The notes below the pieces were generated by a model. It did no database searches and was not told the DNA's origin. It was given only the letters and a program-made list of their open reading frames with translations. Shown one piece after another: positions 22,676 through 33,327 of a DNA stretch of 64,000 nucleotides (the first letter of the stretch is position 1; every line of letters starts with the position of its first letter). The position numbers were made by a program, and so were the translations under genes. The stretch covers positions 44,641,129 through 44,705,128 of the forward strand of contig NC_087067.1 in assembly GCF_963678635.1 (NCBI RefSeq), in the 5' to 3' direction. Source of the stretch: Symsagittifera roscoffensis (taxonomy: Eukaryota; Xenacoelomorpha; Acoela; Convolutidae).

Positions 22676-23623
22676 TCAGAAAAACTTTTGAGCTTTCTTC
22701 TCTGATAATATGTAATCGTCCAGGTTATCTTCTGCTAATGCTAGATACAAAGAGTCCGTATCCATCTCCAACTCCTCGAATTTATTCTCATCGCAATACT
22801 TGTGGAAGAAGTTGTAGTATAACTCCAACATTCTAAGTTTGGCGTATTGAAGAATGAAAAAACCTACAATAATTGGTTCTCTATGTTCAATTGTTGACTT
22901 CAATAGTTCTACTTCATATAAGTCCTTTTTCACAACATTCAATCGCTTGAAAAACGTCTCATTTATTGCTTTGTGTGTCTTCTCATCGCCGAGATATTTG
23001 GTTATCGTGTGTCTGGATCTGTCCATAATTTGATAACCGTAGGAACTGTTACCGAGAAGCTTCATCGTCTCAGCAACAACTCCAGAATGTGGATTCTCGT
23101 CTCCTTCTCGTCGAGCATCAACAACAGATTGAACAAATTTGTTGAAACATTTCCTAGGTGTGTACTCAACAAATTGATAAATTTTTGTACATTGAAGTCC
23201 AAGACTTAGATAGAAGTTAAGAAGAGGTGTGATGATTGTACCATTTTCTAATTTAAAACTGGAAATCAACATTCGTTGTAGGTTTTTCAGCAAATCGTTT
23301 TCTTCGGCATAGTTTTTCATGTATTCTCCAATATCGTTTCGGGAGACGTCAATGTTTTTGAATATTGGAGGAAAATTTGAAAATGTAGGCTTCAACTCGT
23401 CAGGAACTATTAAATCGCATTGCACATAACCAAAAAGAGATCTGTTCTTTATTTTTTCAAGTAAAGAATCAGTAGACAGAAGTCTTTTGTAAGGAAAATT
23501 TGTCTTGACATGATTCTTGATTGACGAATCTGTTTTGAAATGCTCCCACCACTCACTCTCGCGCAAAAAATCATTTGTGTGTGCTCGGGTGCGATCTAGT
23601 TTTTTCTTTTTTTTGTTTTCCAC
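22676..23623 (-). CDS. Family B DNA polymerase fragment (protein-primed type)
   Basis: A 315-residue minus-strand ORF without stops. Residues about 190-205 hold the palm motif B (ETMKLLGNSSYGYQ), and about residue 290 holds motif C (MDTDSL), one of the metal-binding aspartate motifs. The spacing and the long region between them fit DNA_pol_B_2-type, protein-primed polymerases of Polinton/Maverick and related elements or viruses integrated in animal genomes. The exonuclease domain and motif A (DxxSLYP) are missing upstream, and the C-terminus stops about 20 residues after motif C. It is therefore an incomplete, probably inactive copy. The Lys-rich start abuts repeat R', which probably truncated it. 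No integrase, ATPase or capsid gene was found beside it. Confidence 0.85.
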   Translation of the reverse strand: MENKKKKKLDRTRAHTNDFLRESEWWEHFKTDSSIKNHVKTNFPYKRLLSTDSLLEKIKNRSLFGYVQCDLIVPDELKPTFSNFPPIFKNIDVSRNDIGEYMKNYAEENDLLKNLQRMLISSFKLENGTIITPLLNFYLSLGLQCTKIYQFVEYTPRKCFNKFVQSVVDARREGDENPHSGVVAETMKLLGNSSYGYQIMDRSRHTITKYLGDEKTHKAINETFFKRLNVVKKDLYEVELLKSTIEHREPIIVGFFILQYAKLRMLELYYNFFHKYCDENKFEELEMDTDSLYLALAEDNLDDYILSEKKAQKFF

Positions 23624-24741
23624 GCAACCTCAGGTACCACACCATTTCAAACCTACCATTTCTGATTCAAATTTTTGATTTTTATTTAATTTCGAGCAAG
23701 AAAAGCGAGCGAGAAAGTATATTTCGTTTTTCAACCAAAAAAAGTTCCCATAAACATTCATTGGATTGATGAGAGTGATACATCATGTTAAAACCTTTCA
23801 AAAAATTGTCCCAGTAATGAGAAAAACTTAACTAAAATTTTTGAGTTTTAGTTTGATAGCGAGCAAGTAAAGAAAAGAGTAAAGATTTTATATGGAAGGA
23901 TAGCCATGAAATTTAGATTTACTTTAGTAAATTTGTCTCTTGAAATTTTTTCAGCGCGGTCTTGCAAATTAAAAATTCAACGATACTAAAAAAACTTCCG
24001 CCATATAATATTGAAAAATTTTTTTTTGAATTTTTAATGATTTTTTTTTGTTTTCATTTTTCTAAAATAATTGATGCCTAATTTGCCAGTTTTACTGTAT
24101 TTGTCCAAAATGCCTAAATTTTAGGCTTGATTAGATCCTTCAATCACACACCACGCACATGAAAAAAACTATTTTAATTAATTCAAAAAAATTTTAAACG
24201 ATAATTTGAAAAACTAAGAAAAAAAATAGACTTTTTAAGAAATGGTTTGAACATTCTGTGCGACTTGCATAGCAACCGATTGTCTTTGTTATATTTTTTG
24301 AGTACAAAATATTTGAATTTATCAAATCATTGAAATTTTTTTCCAGTTTTTATTGGAAAATAAGCCAAAAAACTGGAAATCTTTTCTGCAATCCTAAAAT
24401 TGTATTGAATCTCTGAATGAAGACAATGGGTACAAAAATGAATTTGTGCTTGAGATTGTTGGCAAGAATTAATTTTTGAAAAACGTTATATTAAGTTATT
24501 TTGCATTCAAAATTTTTCTGTAAAAATCAATATGTATCTTCCAAAAGTTCAGTTAGACGTATAGGTTTTATAAACGTCCAACTAAATAAATGGGCAATTC
24601 CGAGCCCTTTTTATGCAGAATTGATATGCGAAACAGTAAGAATTTCTTAGGAGATTCCTTCTTTCAAATGTTTGACCACTGTATGGAACTGAACCAGGGA
24701 AACATATATGAATGAAAAACAGGTTTGTCCCAATAACTAAA
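23614..24741 (-). repeat. Segment R': second copy of R
   Basis: It matches 17550-18840 from CACGCAACCTCAGG to AACAGGTTTGTCCCAATAACTA, with several deletions and substitutions. The family F part ends near 24290. Confidence 0.75.
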
Positions 24742-25377
24742 TAAAAATGAATCTCTATTAATAACCGTGTTCAGTAATTTTAGCTGTTTTTCTACAGTTT
24801 ATTCTCTTCAGTTCCTTAAAAATCTGTCTGTTTCAAAAATAAAATCAAGTATTTTTAGAATAATTTTGTAGAATTTGAAGAAGTTCAGTTAGATTAGAAT
24901 CCGTTGCAATGAGATGATTTTAGCAAAGCCAGAGGAATTACAAGCTCCTTCTTTTACACACTTTTATGCGTGAATTAGTCATTAGTCATTCTTGAAAAAC
25001 AAGAATTTAACATATAGATTAGTATATCAAAACAAAGCTAGTATAAAGTGAATTTTCATTCAAAGCGCTTGGCAGTAATCTTACCTTATCAACATCAACA
25101 TTTTAGGGCGTGCAACTAAGATTTGAAAAAAAACGACATCAGAAAACCATTTGGGATCAAATGGTTATAGCTGAATCGGTTGAAATAACGCCTAAAGCAT
25201 CCTAGAGAAAACAATATGAAATCGATTTTTTTTCTGATCAAGGTTTTATAGTATACATGAGCTCGATATTACCCGACTGACAAAAACTTTCTTGATATAA
25301 AAGAAAAATTCCAAATGAAGGTAGTTAAAAAATCAATTTTTGAAATTTGAGTTTTTTCTACTCATTTTTTCTTATTT

Positions 25378-26580
25378 TTACCTCTTTGGCCGGATATGTG
25401 GCGGCTTGTAAGCTGCCAATATAGAGCGACGTAAATTCCATGGAGATCGTTTAACAAATGCGACGATGATGACATCTCGGTGGACAAAATTGCAATAGTA
25501 TTCGGTGTTGACGGTGACTTGAAGAAGGTGGTTCTCCGAACGCTTTCACTGAGTGCCGTTGTCAGAAGTCTGAAAACCTGTTAGCTTCTTTTTGAACTCC
25601 CTGAATCTCTTGTTGACGATCCTGTAAGTTTCTGATTTAGCGTCATCCTCCTATGCCGGTTGGATTGTTTGTGGTGTTGGTTCTTCTAAGATAATTACAC
25701 CTCCTGAACAATTTAATGGATTGGACCTTAGATCTTTTCTGATTCTGTCTATTGTGGAACGCTTATTGATTGTTCTTCTCTTGCTTATCTCTCTATTTTT
25801 GGCGGAGTCAATATATTTTTATGTGGTTGAGCTGTCACAGTTACCGAGTTCTCTGAATCCAGCTGAGTATTTTTGGCAATACCGGTGCCGTTGCTACAGG
25901 TAAACTTTCGGTGAGTCATGCTGTTATGGGGTTGGCTGGCTGCTTCTGGAATTCACAGAAATCCTGTTGTTAGGTTTAGATTGTCCTGGCTTCCTTTCGG
26001 GTCAGAATGTTCTGGCATTAACGGTGGGAGTTATTCTGTCATATCACGAAGGTCCTCGGAAGACTAAGTAATTGGTGACACATCCTGATCCTGTCCAAGC
26101 AGTATAAACTGATGTCTTTTTTTTTCGCCGACGTTTTCGGTTTCGACTGCCCTGATTGATTTGAGGTTCTGAATGATGCTGGCTACCTACATGCAGAAAA
26201 TTGAAGTTAACAGGTTTTAAGCTAATGTGACTTTTAAGGATAATTTTTGTTCGTTTCCATTTTGAAAGTACTTCCATGAATTTTTACCCGATTAATTTAA
26301 ATACGGGTGCCCCTGTTTTCCGGTCTAAAATTTTTCGGTGTACACGAACCCGTGACGGATTATGAGTTAGATGAAATTCCAAATTGCATGCATTAACTGA
26401 TTGGGACTGCAAATAAGGTTGTTGATGATGGCCTTTACCTCTCATACGAAATCGTAAATTCTGGGTTGTCCCTAATTGAGATTTGCCCGCGAACTAGCAG
26501 CTAGTCCCGATTTCCTATCCTTGAGCACCCTGAGCTCAGATGATTCATCTGAAAGTGACAAAAGACTGTTGTTTTAATTA
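25378..26580 (-). pseudogene. Minus-strand pseudogene: one frame, eight in-frame stops
   Basis: From about 26490 down to 25378 a single minus frame reads about 370 codons of protein-like sequence, for example FHLTHNPSRVRVHRKILDRK, PERKPGQSKPNNRISVNSR, REISKRRTINKRSTIDRIRK, NPLNCSGGVIILEEPTPQ and FKKKLTGFQTSDNGTQ. Stops fall at plus-strand triplets beginning 26284, 26044, 26002, 25924, 25894, 25819, 25651 and 25546, with the final stop at 25378. Above 26490 the reading shifts frame (SDESSELRVLKDRKSGLAAS). It is basic, Ser/Thr/Asn-rich and not recognised. It shares strand with the polymerase fragment and with the U' remnants, so it may be another gene of the same decayed element. Confidence 0.55.
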
Positions 26581-27039
26581 GTTTGTTTCCAATCTTGGGT
26601 CGACTTTACCGGAATCTCCAGTACTCTGTATCATTAGATTGTGACGAAATATTATCTCTGGCTAAAGAAAACTCTGCATTAGATTATCGCTCGACAAATT
26701 TCTCAAAGTGAAAACAAACAAAGGTTTGTTTTGGTCATTCTTATATCGTTAACTAAACCATAAACCGCCGACTGGATGTCGTTAAATTTAAGGTTTTTTG
26801 TGGTAACCAGTTTTTGCTTGATCTTTTGACTAAACCTCATCAACAAACCACAGCCACGGTAGTCTGCGAACAAACTAAACTAATATGAATACATTCTCGT
26901 GCAAAATTTAATCATGGTTTTGTTATTCAGTGCATGTTGGTCAGTGCGTTTATCCTTGGTTAGGCTATGGTAGAGAGCTGATATGATCTGATTAAATTCC
27001 ATTGAATGAGTAACTAATTTTGCAGGGTACTTAAAGAAC

Positions 27040-27378
27040 CTATCTACGGTGGGCAGAATAAAAATTTCCTTTCATTACTATCCAACTCCGGACCGGAGTT
27101 TTGGAAGGCTCGAAAAATTTAACGAATGTCAATTTCTCACCGTATTCTGAGCAAGGGCAGATATACTTTACTTTCCGACACTGAACCAGCAGAATTCTTT
27201 TCCATTTCTTAGTTTGGATTCGATATTTCTGGCTCGGAGGTTTGGAAGTTGACTCTGGCTCGGAGGGAGGTTCAGATGACTCAAAAAGTTTGACGGTCTT
27301 AAAACTCATATTGCTTTTTAATTCATAAGAGTTCGGTTTGCATAATATTTCAAATTGTTTCAAAATTATTAGCGGCAT
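27040..27378 (-). pseudogene. Minus ORF remnant in U', damaged in U
   Basis: A 112-codon ORF. Its middle (TVKLFESSEPPSEPESTSKP, then VQCRKVKYICPCSEYGEKLT) is recognisable in U at 19460-19690, where it is broken by a stop and a shift. The copy here is therefore the better preserved one. An acidic Ser/Pro linker is followed by a short Cys-containing basic segment. No family recognised. Confidence 0.35.
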
Positions 27379-27756
27379 GCATTTTATTTCGCCAATTTAT
27401 TGAGGCCTTCCCTGTCTTTGTTCAAGATATGGTTTCTCATAGTTCCTAGCTGTGTATCGGCTAAAAACTGTTCTATTAAACAACTGAGTTCAGAATGCTA
27501 TCTAATCCTACGGCAGAAATTTTCCGCTCACTCGTCACCGCCGATCTTTTCCACTGAACTATTTGACTGACTATATATTGCTCACCTGCTATATTACGTT
27601 TTTTTTGTCCTGATTATTCGGTTTCTTCTGATTTTAGCAATAGCTCTCCTGTTTCTTGCCTGATCTGGTGTCTTTTCCGTTTACCCACTCGTTCCCTCCA
27701 CTCCGACTTGGGTTAATGATAAAACCAACCATTTGTCCAAATTTAATTGAAAATAA

Positions 27757-28313
27757 ACAAGACTGCTCGTATCAGGGCGAAGCCCTGAATGTACCGACCG
27801 CCTTTTAATGTTTATGTAGCAGTAATAACATTTAAAAAATGAAGTGAAATAAAACAAAATGAATTTTTTTCTTCCAAAATTTGAACTTTATTTTCTAAAA
27901 TTTGAATTTTTTAAATGAAAATCATCCCCCCACGCACCATATTAAGTACAAAAGGATAGATTTCGCTCCTTGTAACAAATCAATTATGGCAAATAAGCTT
28001 CTTTCAACCAATTTGGAACGATTTCTAAGATGGATTAAATCTCCGCTTACGCGTTAATAGCGCGAAATATATCGCGTGTTAATTGTCCCAAATTGGCCAA
28101 AATGGCAATCTTTAAACCCCCATAACTTTACGAAAAATGATCACAAGTGAAATATCTTTTAAAATTTGAGATCAGGACAACAATACCTTTCGAAGGATAT
28201 AAAAACATTCCGTCAAAAATGGCTAGTTAAAAAGTCGAAATTTGTCTGAAGAAAAAAATAAACCCACCCCGAGCACAAATATTCCGTTATTTTCGTATCG
28301 AAAGTCGGAACAA
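27757..28313 (-). mobile_element. Helentron-like non-autonomous element, copy 1
   Basis: The 3' end (at low coordinates) carries the hairpin CAGGGCGAAGCCCTG and a subterminal GTTCCGAC-type repeat. The 5' end (high coordinates) is GTTCCGACTTTCG, with a CTTTCGATACGAAAG hairpin. U shows the empty site near 20075-20085: the flank rejoins at an A/A dinucleotide with no target duplication. No ORF. Confidence 0.8.
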
Positions 28314-28731
28314 TAATTTAAGGTTACCCAGAATGATATGTTTTGTGTGTTTTGTGGAACTTCTAAGTTTGTTGTAACCGCGAAAAGTACTGAAATAAAA
28401 AGAGGAAACGGCACTTGATTTCACGGAAGAAACAGTGTCGTCCCGATTTTTTTGGCGAATGTGATCTGTTATATTTTGTGGTCTGTAGTTAAACCGAATT
28501 GATTTGTCATCAGACAAGTTCTGAAAAACTCACACAATTGATACAAAACCCATATCAATTAAAATGTTTTTTTGAGCTTCGAGTGCCCAGTACTACCATG
28601 TACTTCTTAATTAAGAGCTGATTCAAAACATTTATGACTGGCGTTACATTTGACTTGTGTGAAATGTTTTGACAGGTCACATCTTTTTACAATGACAGCG
28701 ATTCAATTCAGAACTTTTTTAAGTGCCTTAT

Positions 28732-29265
28732 TGTTCCGACTTTCGATACGAAAGTAACGGAATATTTGTGCTCGGGTGGGTTTTTTTTTCTTCAGACAAA
28801 TTTCGACTTTTTAACTAGCCATTTTTGACGGAATTTTTTTATATCATTCGAAAGGTATTGTTGTCTTGAGCTCAAAATTAAAAAGATATTTCACCTATGA
28901 TCATTTTTCGTAGAGTTACGGCGGTTTAAAGATTGCCATTTTGGCCAATTTAAGACAATTAACGCGCGATATATTTCGCGCTATCAACTCGTAAGCGGAG
29001 AGTTAATCCGTCTTAGAAATCGTTCCAAATTGGTTAAAAGAAGCTTATTTGCCATAAATGGTGTGTTACAAGGAGCAAAATTTATCCTTTTGTACTTTAT
29101 ATGGCGTGTGGGGGGATGATTTTCATAAAAAATTTCAAATTTTCGAAGAAAAAAAATTTTCATTTTGTTTTATTTCATTGAACTTTTTAATGTTATTACT
29201 GCTCCATAAACCTTAAAAGGCAGTCGGAACATTCAGGGCTTCGCCCTGATACGAGCAGTCTTGTT
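28732..29265 (+). mobile_element. Helentron-like non-autonomous element, copy 2
   Basis: It starts TGTTCCGACTTTCGATACG and ends GGCTTCGCCCTGATACGAGC then AGTCTTGT. The terminal GTTCCGACT is repeated inverted about 45 bases inside the other end (AGTCGGAAC), the asymmetric terminal inverted repeat described for Helentrons. The empty site in U near 20504 (CTTATTCCGG) shows insertion between T and T without duplication. Confidence 0.8.
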
Positions 29266-30063
29266 CAGGTTTTCTGACCATTGGAAATTGTATTTGTTTT
29301 CACCTTTGAGTCATGATTTGATTGATTCAGCGTGTGCGTGGAAATTTGGGATGAAACGCTGCAATTGGTTCAGCTCTCCAATGAACAAACAGAGCTGTAT
29401 CAAAGAGCTGAGTAGACTTACTCTTAAAATTGATTCAATTTTTGACTGTTTGGGCGTGTAATCTAAGTCATTGAGACCGAATCCTAACCAGGACAGTGTT
29501 GGAACTGAAAATTCTCCCACTGACTGCATTCTAATTTTGCCTGTGGCGTAGTCTGAAAAGTTTGAAAGCTTAGCAAAAATTGGATGTCAAGTTCTAGTAC
29601 GCATTGAAAAAAATTTGTTTGGCTTTATTGTTCCGACTTTCGAAGAAAACGGAATATTTATGATCCGTGTGGTTTTTTCTTTTCAGTCACTGTTAGCCAA
29701 TCGAAATAATAGTTTTCCACAACATTTTTTCCCCATTGAAGATATCAACTTCTTGAGTTCAAATGTAAAAGGATATTTTACCTCCGATTTTTTTTTTGTA
29801 AAGTTCTGGGGGTTTGAAAATTGGCAAACTGGCCATAATTGGACTAAATTATTCGCGCTTTGAAGAAGGTATTCATATTACTGAGAGCGTAACGCGAATG
29901 ATTTCTACGTGGCGAATTATACCGCACAAAATTTTCCCAAAATGAATTGAGGCTAGCTAATCAAATTGGTCATATTTATTTCATACGACTCAACATTTGA
30001 AACTTAGATGGTGTCCAAAATCTAAGTTTTCAATATTTTTCTCCAAAAAGCATTCGATATGAA

Positions 30064-30604
30064 ACAAGACTGCTCGTATCAGGGCGAAGCCCTGAATGTT
30101 CCGACTGCCTTTTAGGGTTTATGGAGCAGCAGTAATAACATAAAAAATTTAAATGAAATAAAATAAAATGAATTTTTTTTTCTCTAAAATTTGAAATTTT
30201 TTTATGAAAATCATCCCCCCACACGCCATTTAAGTACAAAAAAAAGAGATTTCGATCCTTGTAACAAAGCAATTATGGCAAATAAGCTTCGTTCAACCAA
30301 TTTGGAACGATTTATAAGACGGAGTAAATCTCCGCTTATGCGTTAATAGCGCGAATTATATCGCGCGTTAATTGTCCCAAATTGGTCAAAATTGCCAAAA
30401 TGGCAATCTTTAAACCCTCATAACTTTACGAAAAATGATCACAGGTGAAATATCTTTTCAAATTTAAGCTCAGGACAACAATACCTTTTAATGATATAAA
30501 AAATTCTGTCAAAAATGGCTAGTTAAAAAGTCGAAATTTGTCTGAAGAAAAAAAACCCACCCCGAGCACAAATATTCCGTTACTTTCGTATCGAAAGTCG
30601 GAAA
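30064..30604 (-). mobile_element. Helentron-like non-autonomous element, copy 3 (nested)
   Basis: Same termini as copies 1 and 2. It is inserted into the older diverged copy of the same family (29628-30063 / 30605-30660). The empty site is in U at about 21298, at A/A. Confidence 0.8.
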
Positions 30605-31805
30605 AATAAGGGACAGTCGGAATACTCAGTGCGTTGCCGTGATATGCGAGCATACTTGTTCAACTCCAAACCGTTTGCTTTCAATAATGTGTTATGATAT
30701 TTTTTGGTCTGTGGTTAAAATCCACATAGATAGATTTTGCGTACTGATTCCTGAGAAAGGCATCTAAGTACCGCTGATATGAATTTCTGGCTTCACTTTC
30801 ATTATGCCGGTTTTAAGGTTAACAAGTGAAGCCAGAGTTCATGTGTCCTCCGTGGCATTGATTTTAAAGTTCGTTGCGCTTATGGTGACTCTGAAGCTTT
30901 TTGACTTCCCTGTTGCCGAACTTCCAATTTTTTGAGCAGTTACAGATTCTGCGGTTGTGCCTCAGATATACTCATCCCCTTCTGCTCTGGTTCAGAGTTA
31001 GTATCAAAAAAGTTGGTATCTTCTTTTCATCTAGTTCTGATTAAATACCCGGTTTTTTCCATTGATACAATAGAAAAACGACCCTTTTCTAATACTTTTT
31101 TTGCATATTATGCTTTTCGCTAGGCATTTTTCTTTATGCTCCACAGAAGAAATGTATCTGCAAGACTAGCAATGTTTGGCTGATTGTTTCAGGCAGTGGT
31201 AATCCTACACTTCTATTTGCGTTTTGCGCTTTGTTAAACCGTGACTGTGCGCTATTCCCGGCTTGAACAAACAGCAAAATTTCTTGTTTCATGCAGTTAG
31301 TTTTTGATTAAAATTGTTGACTGACGATTGATTTTTGATTTCGCTTCTGGAGATTTTTTGCTGTTGTTTATACTCTAGGAGTGGCGCCCTCTTCAGTGTT
31401 TTAACAGGAGACCTATCTTCGCAACAAATTTGCCTTACTCAGCCAAGCTTTGACGCTTGACTTGCAAGTTGAAGAAAGAATCGTTCCATTCCTTATTTTT
31501 CTAGCGAAAAAAGAGTTCGAGAGGCTCGGTTTTTCGCTCCGTCAATCGTGTCTGTTTCTGATATAGGCGCTCATTTTTAGGATCATTTTTACAGAATCAT
31601 CGAATACTAAGACTGAATCCTTTAATAGACCATTCGGATGACAATTTTCGCTGAAGCTGACTGCCAGAAAGAGTTGACATATCCAGGTTTCTTGCGGGAC
31701 TGGCAGTTCTGATAATGGTCTTAGCCGGAATGAAATCACTAACAGAAAGTCAGTTTGGTCTTCAAAATAATGTTGAAATGCTGGCTCTGCCATTAAATAC
31801 CACCT

Positions 31806-33327
31806 CAGTCTGCCTCAAAAAGTTAACAACAAAATTTAGTTTTTGAATTTAGAAGTAGAGTGCAGAAAAACTTGTAGAATTGATTCAAACGAAATTGATC
31901 TTTAGAAAATCATCGAGCGTATGTGAAATTAACACAAAAAAAGATTGAATGTTTTGCATTGGCTGGTAACTTGAAATGCTATGACACCGAATAGTAAGAA
32001 GATTGCCATGACGTATCAGGATTCTTTCACCTCAGTGATTAATTGTAAACATGAGGCATGAGGGGTTAACTTCTTTGCTTTTTTCAAGGTTTTTATGCTG
32101 TGTTTTATCACATAAACACGCAGCAGTTCAATTTTCAGAGGTCAGTATAAAAGTTATGCCGAAACTCGTTATTTGACATTTACAATTTGGTAAACTATTT
32201 TGGTATTCGATGCAACGTTTTCTCAATTTTTCTGTTTCAATACACAGCATTGCAATATTTTTCTTAATATTGATTAAAAACTTTTAAGCGCTGAGAAATT
32301 GCGCTGGTAAAAAATTGATTCACAAATCAGTACCGAGAAATTGGCAAGTTAGGCTAAAATTTTAAAATGTTAGCTATTATCACGAAAATAGAGTCAAAAA
32401 TTTTTTTCGTTGTTTAATGATATAAATTTTTGCATGAAAGAGTTTGCTGGACTTGCGAGAAATTGAGTTGTACGTTTTCAGGTTTCATGGAAAGTTCAAT
32501 TGGAATCATTTTTTGACCGTTCTGAAAAACGAAAATCGAGCTGAGGCAAAAAATGTGGCAAAAGTTGGAAAATAATTCTTGCTAAAAATGTACCATTTTT
32601 GTTTTGCCTTGCTCTGAAATTTTTTTTTGAAATTGTAGGAAATACAAAGATTTGAAGAAAATACTATTTTGAAGACATTTGTGAAAGAAAAAAAAACAAT
32701 GTCTAATTATGAAAAAAAAATCATTTCTGACAAGCAACACTCTATTGATTTGCGAAACAGTTGCTATTTAAACTTGCTGTACGAATAAATGCTAAGCGTC
32801 GCTCGCTTGATTTTTGATATTTTCCAAGTATAAAAATCACCAATATTTCATATTCTTCAGTTGAACAAAAAACAAGCTGCTCTTGGTTATCAAAAAAAGA
32901 GGTGCTTCTCCCCTTGAGTTCAAACAATAGTTTAAGCTCAGTCAACGTGTGCAAAAAATTAAATATGCTGCCTGTTAAGCAATCAAAGTAAGTAGCATGG
33001 TTTCTTCTGCGTGGTTGCTGCATAGTTCTAAGACATGGTTGCTGCAGTTTTTTCTCAATATTTCACAAAGTTTGCCTTGGTGGCAAAAAATATTGGAGAC
33101 CTTGTCTGTCCTATTCTGGTTGCAATCTCTTCCTAAAGGTTCGCAAAGCTAGCTTTCAAAGCTGTTATTGTCTCACCGCCTCACCAGTAAGATATATGAA
33201 GACCAGCAATTGCATATTTTGCCTCTCTTAAACCTTAAAAGTCGAAAAATTTATTTACACTTGAGATCTAAGATGGTTATTTTTTATTTTTTTTTTCATT
33301 TTAAAGATACAAATATAGTCCGTTCAT
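31806..33327. other. Gene-free AT-rich stretch
   Basis: Nothing could be firmly supported. A 93-codon minus ORF at 32742-33023 (ending RRLAFIRTASLNSNCFANQ) looks mildly protein-like but has no splice or family support. Confidence 0.35.

Larger units (their letters stand above)
27084..31805. repeat. Duplicated segment U' (with insertions)
   Basis: Second copy of U (19462-22483). The three Helentron-like insertions at 27757-28313, 28732-29265 and 30064-30604 account for nearly all of its extra length. Where they are removed, the flanking sequence rejoins to match U. The protein-like minus-strand fragments are the same as in U but carry different frame breaks. Confidence 0.75.
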
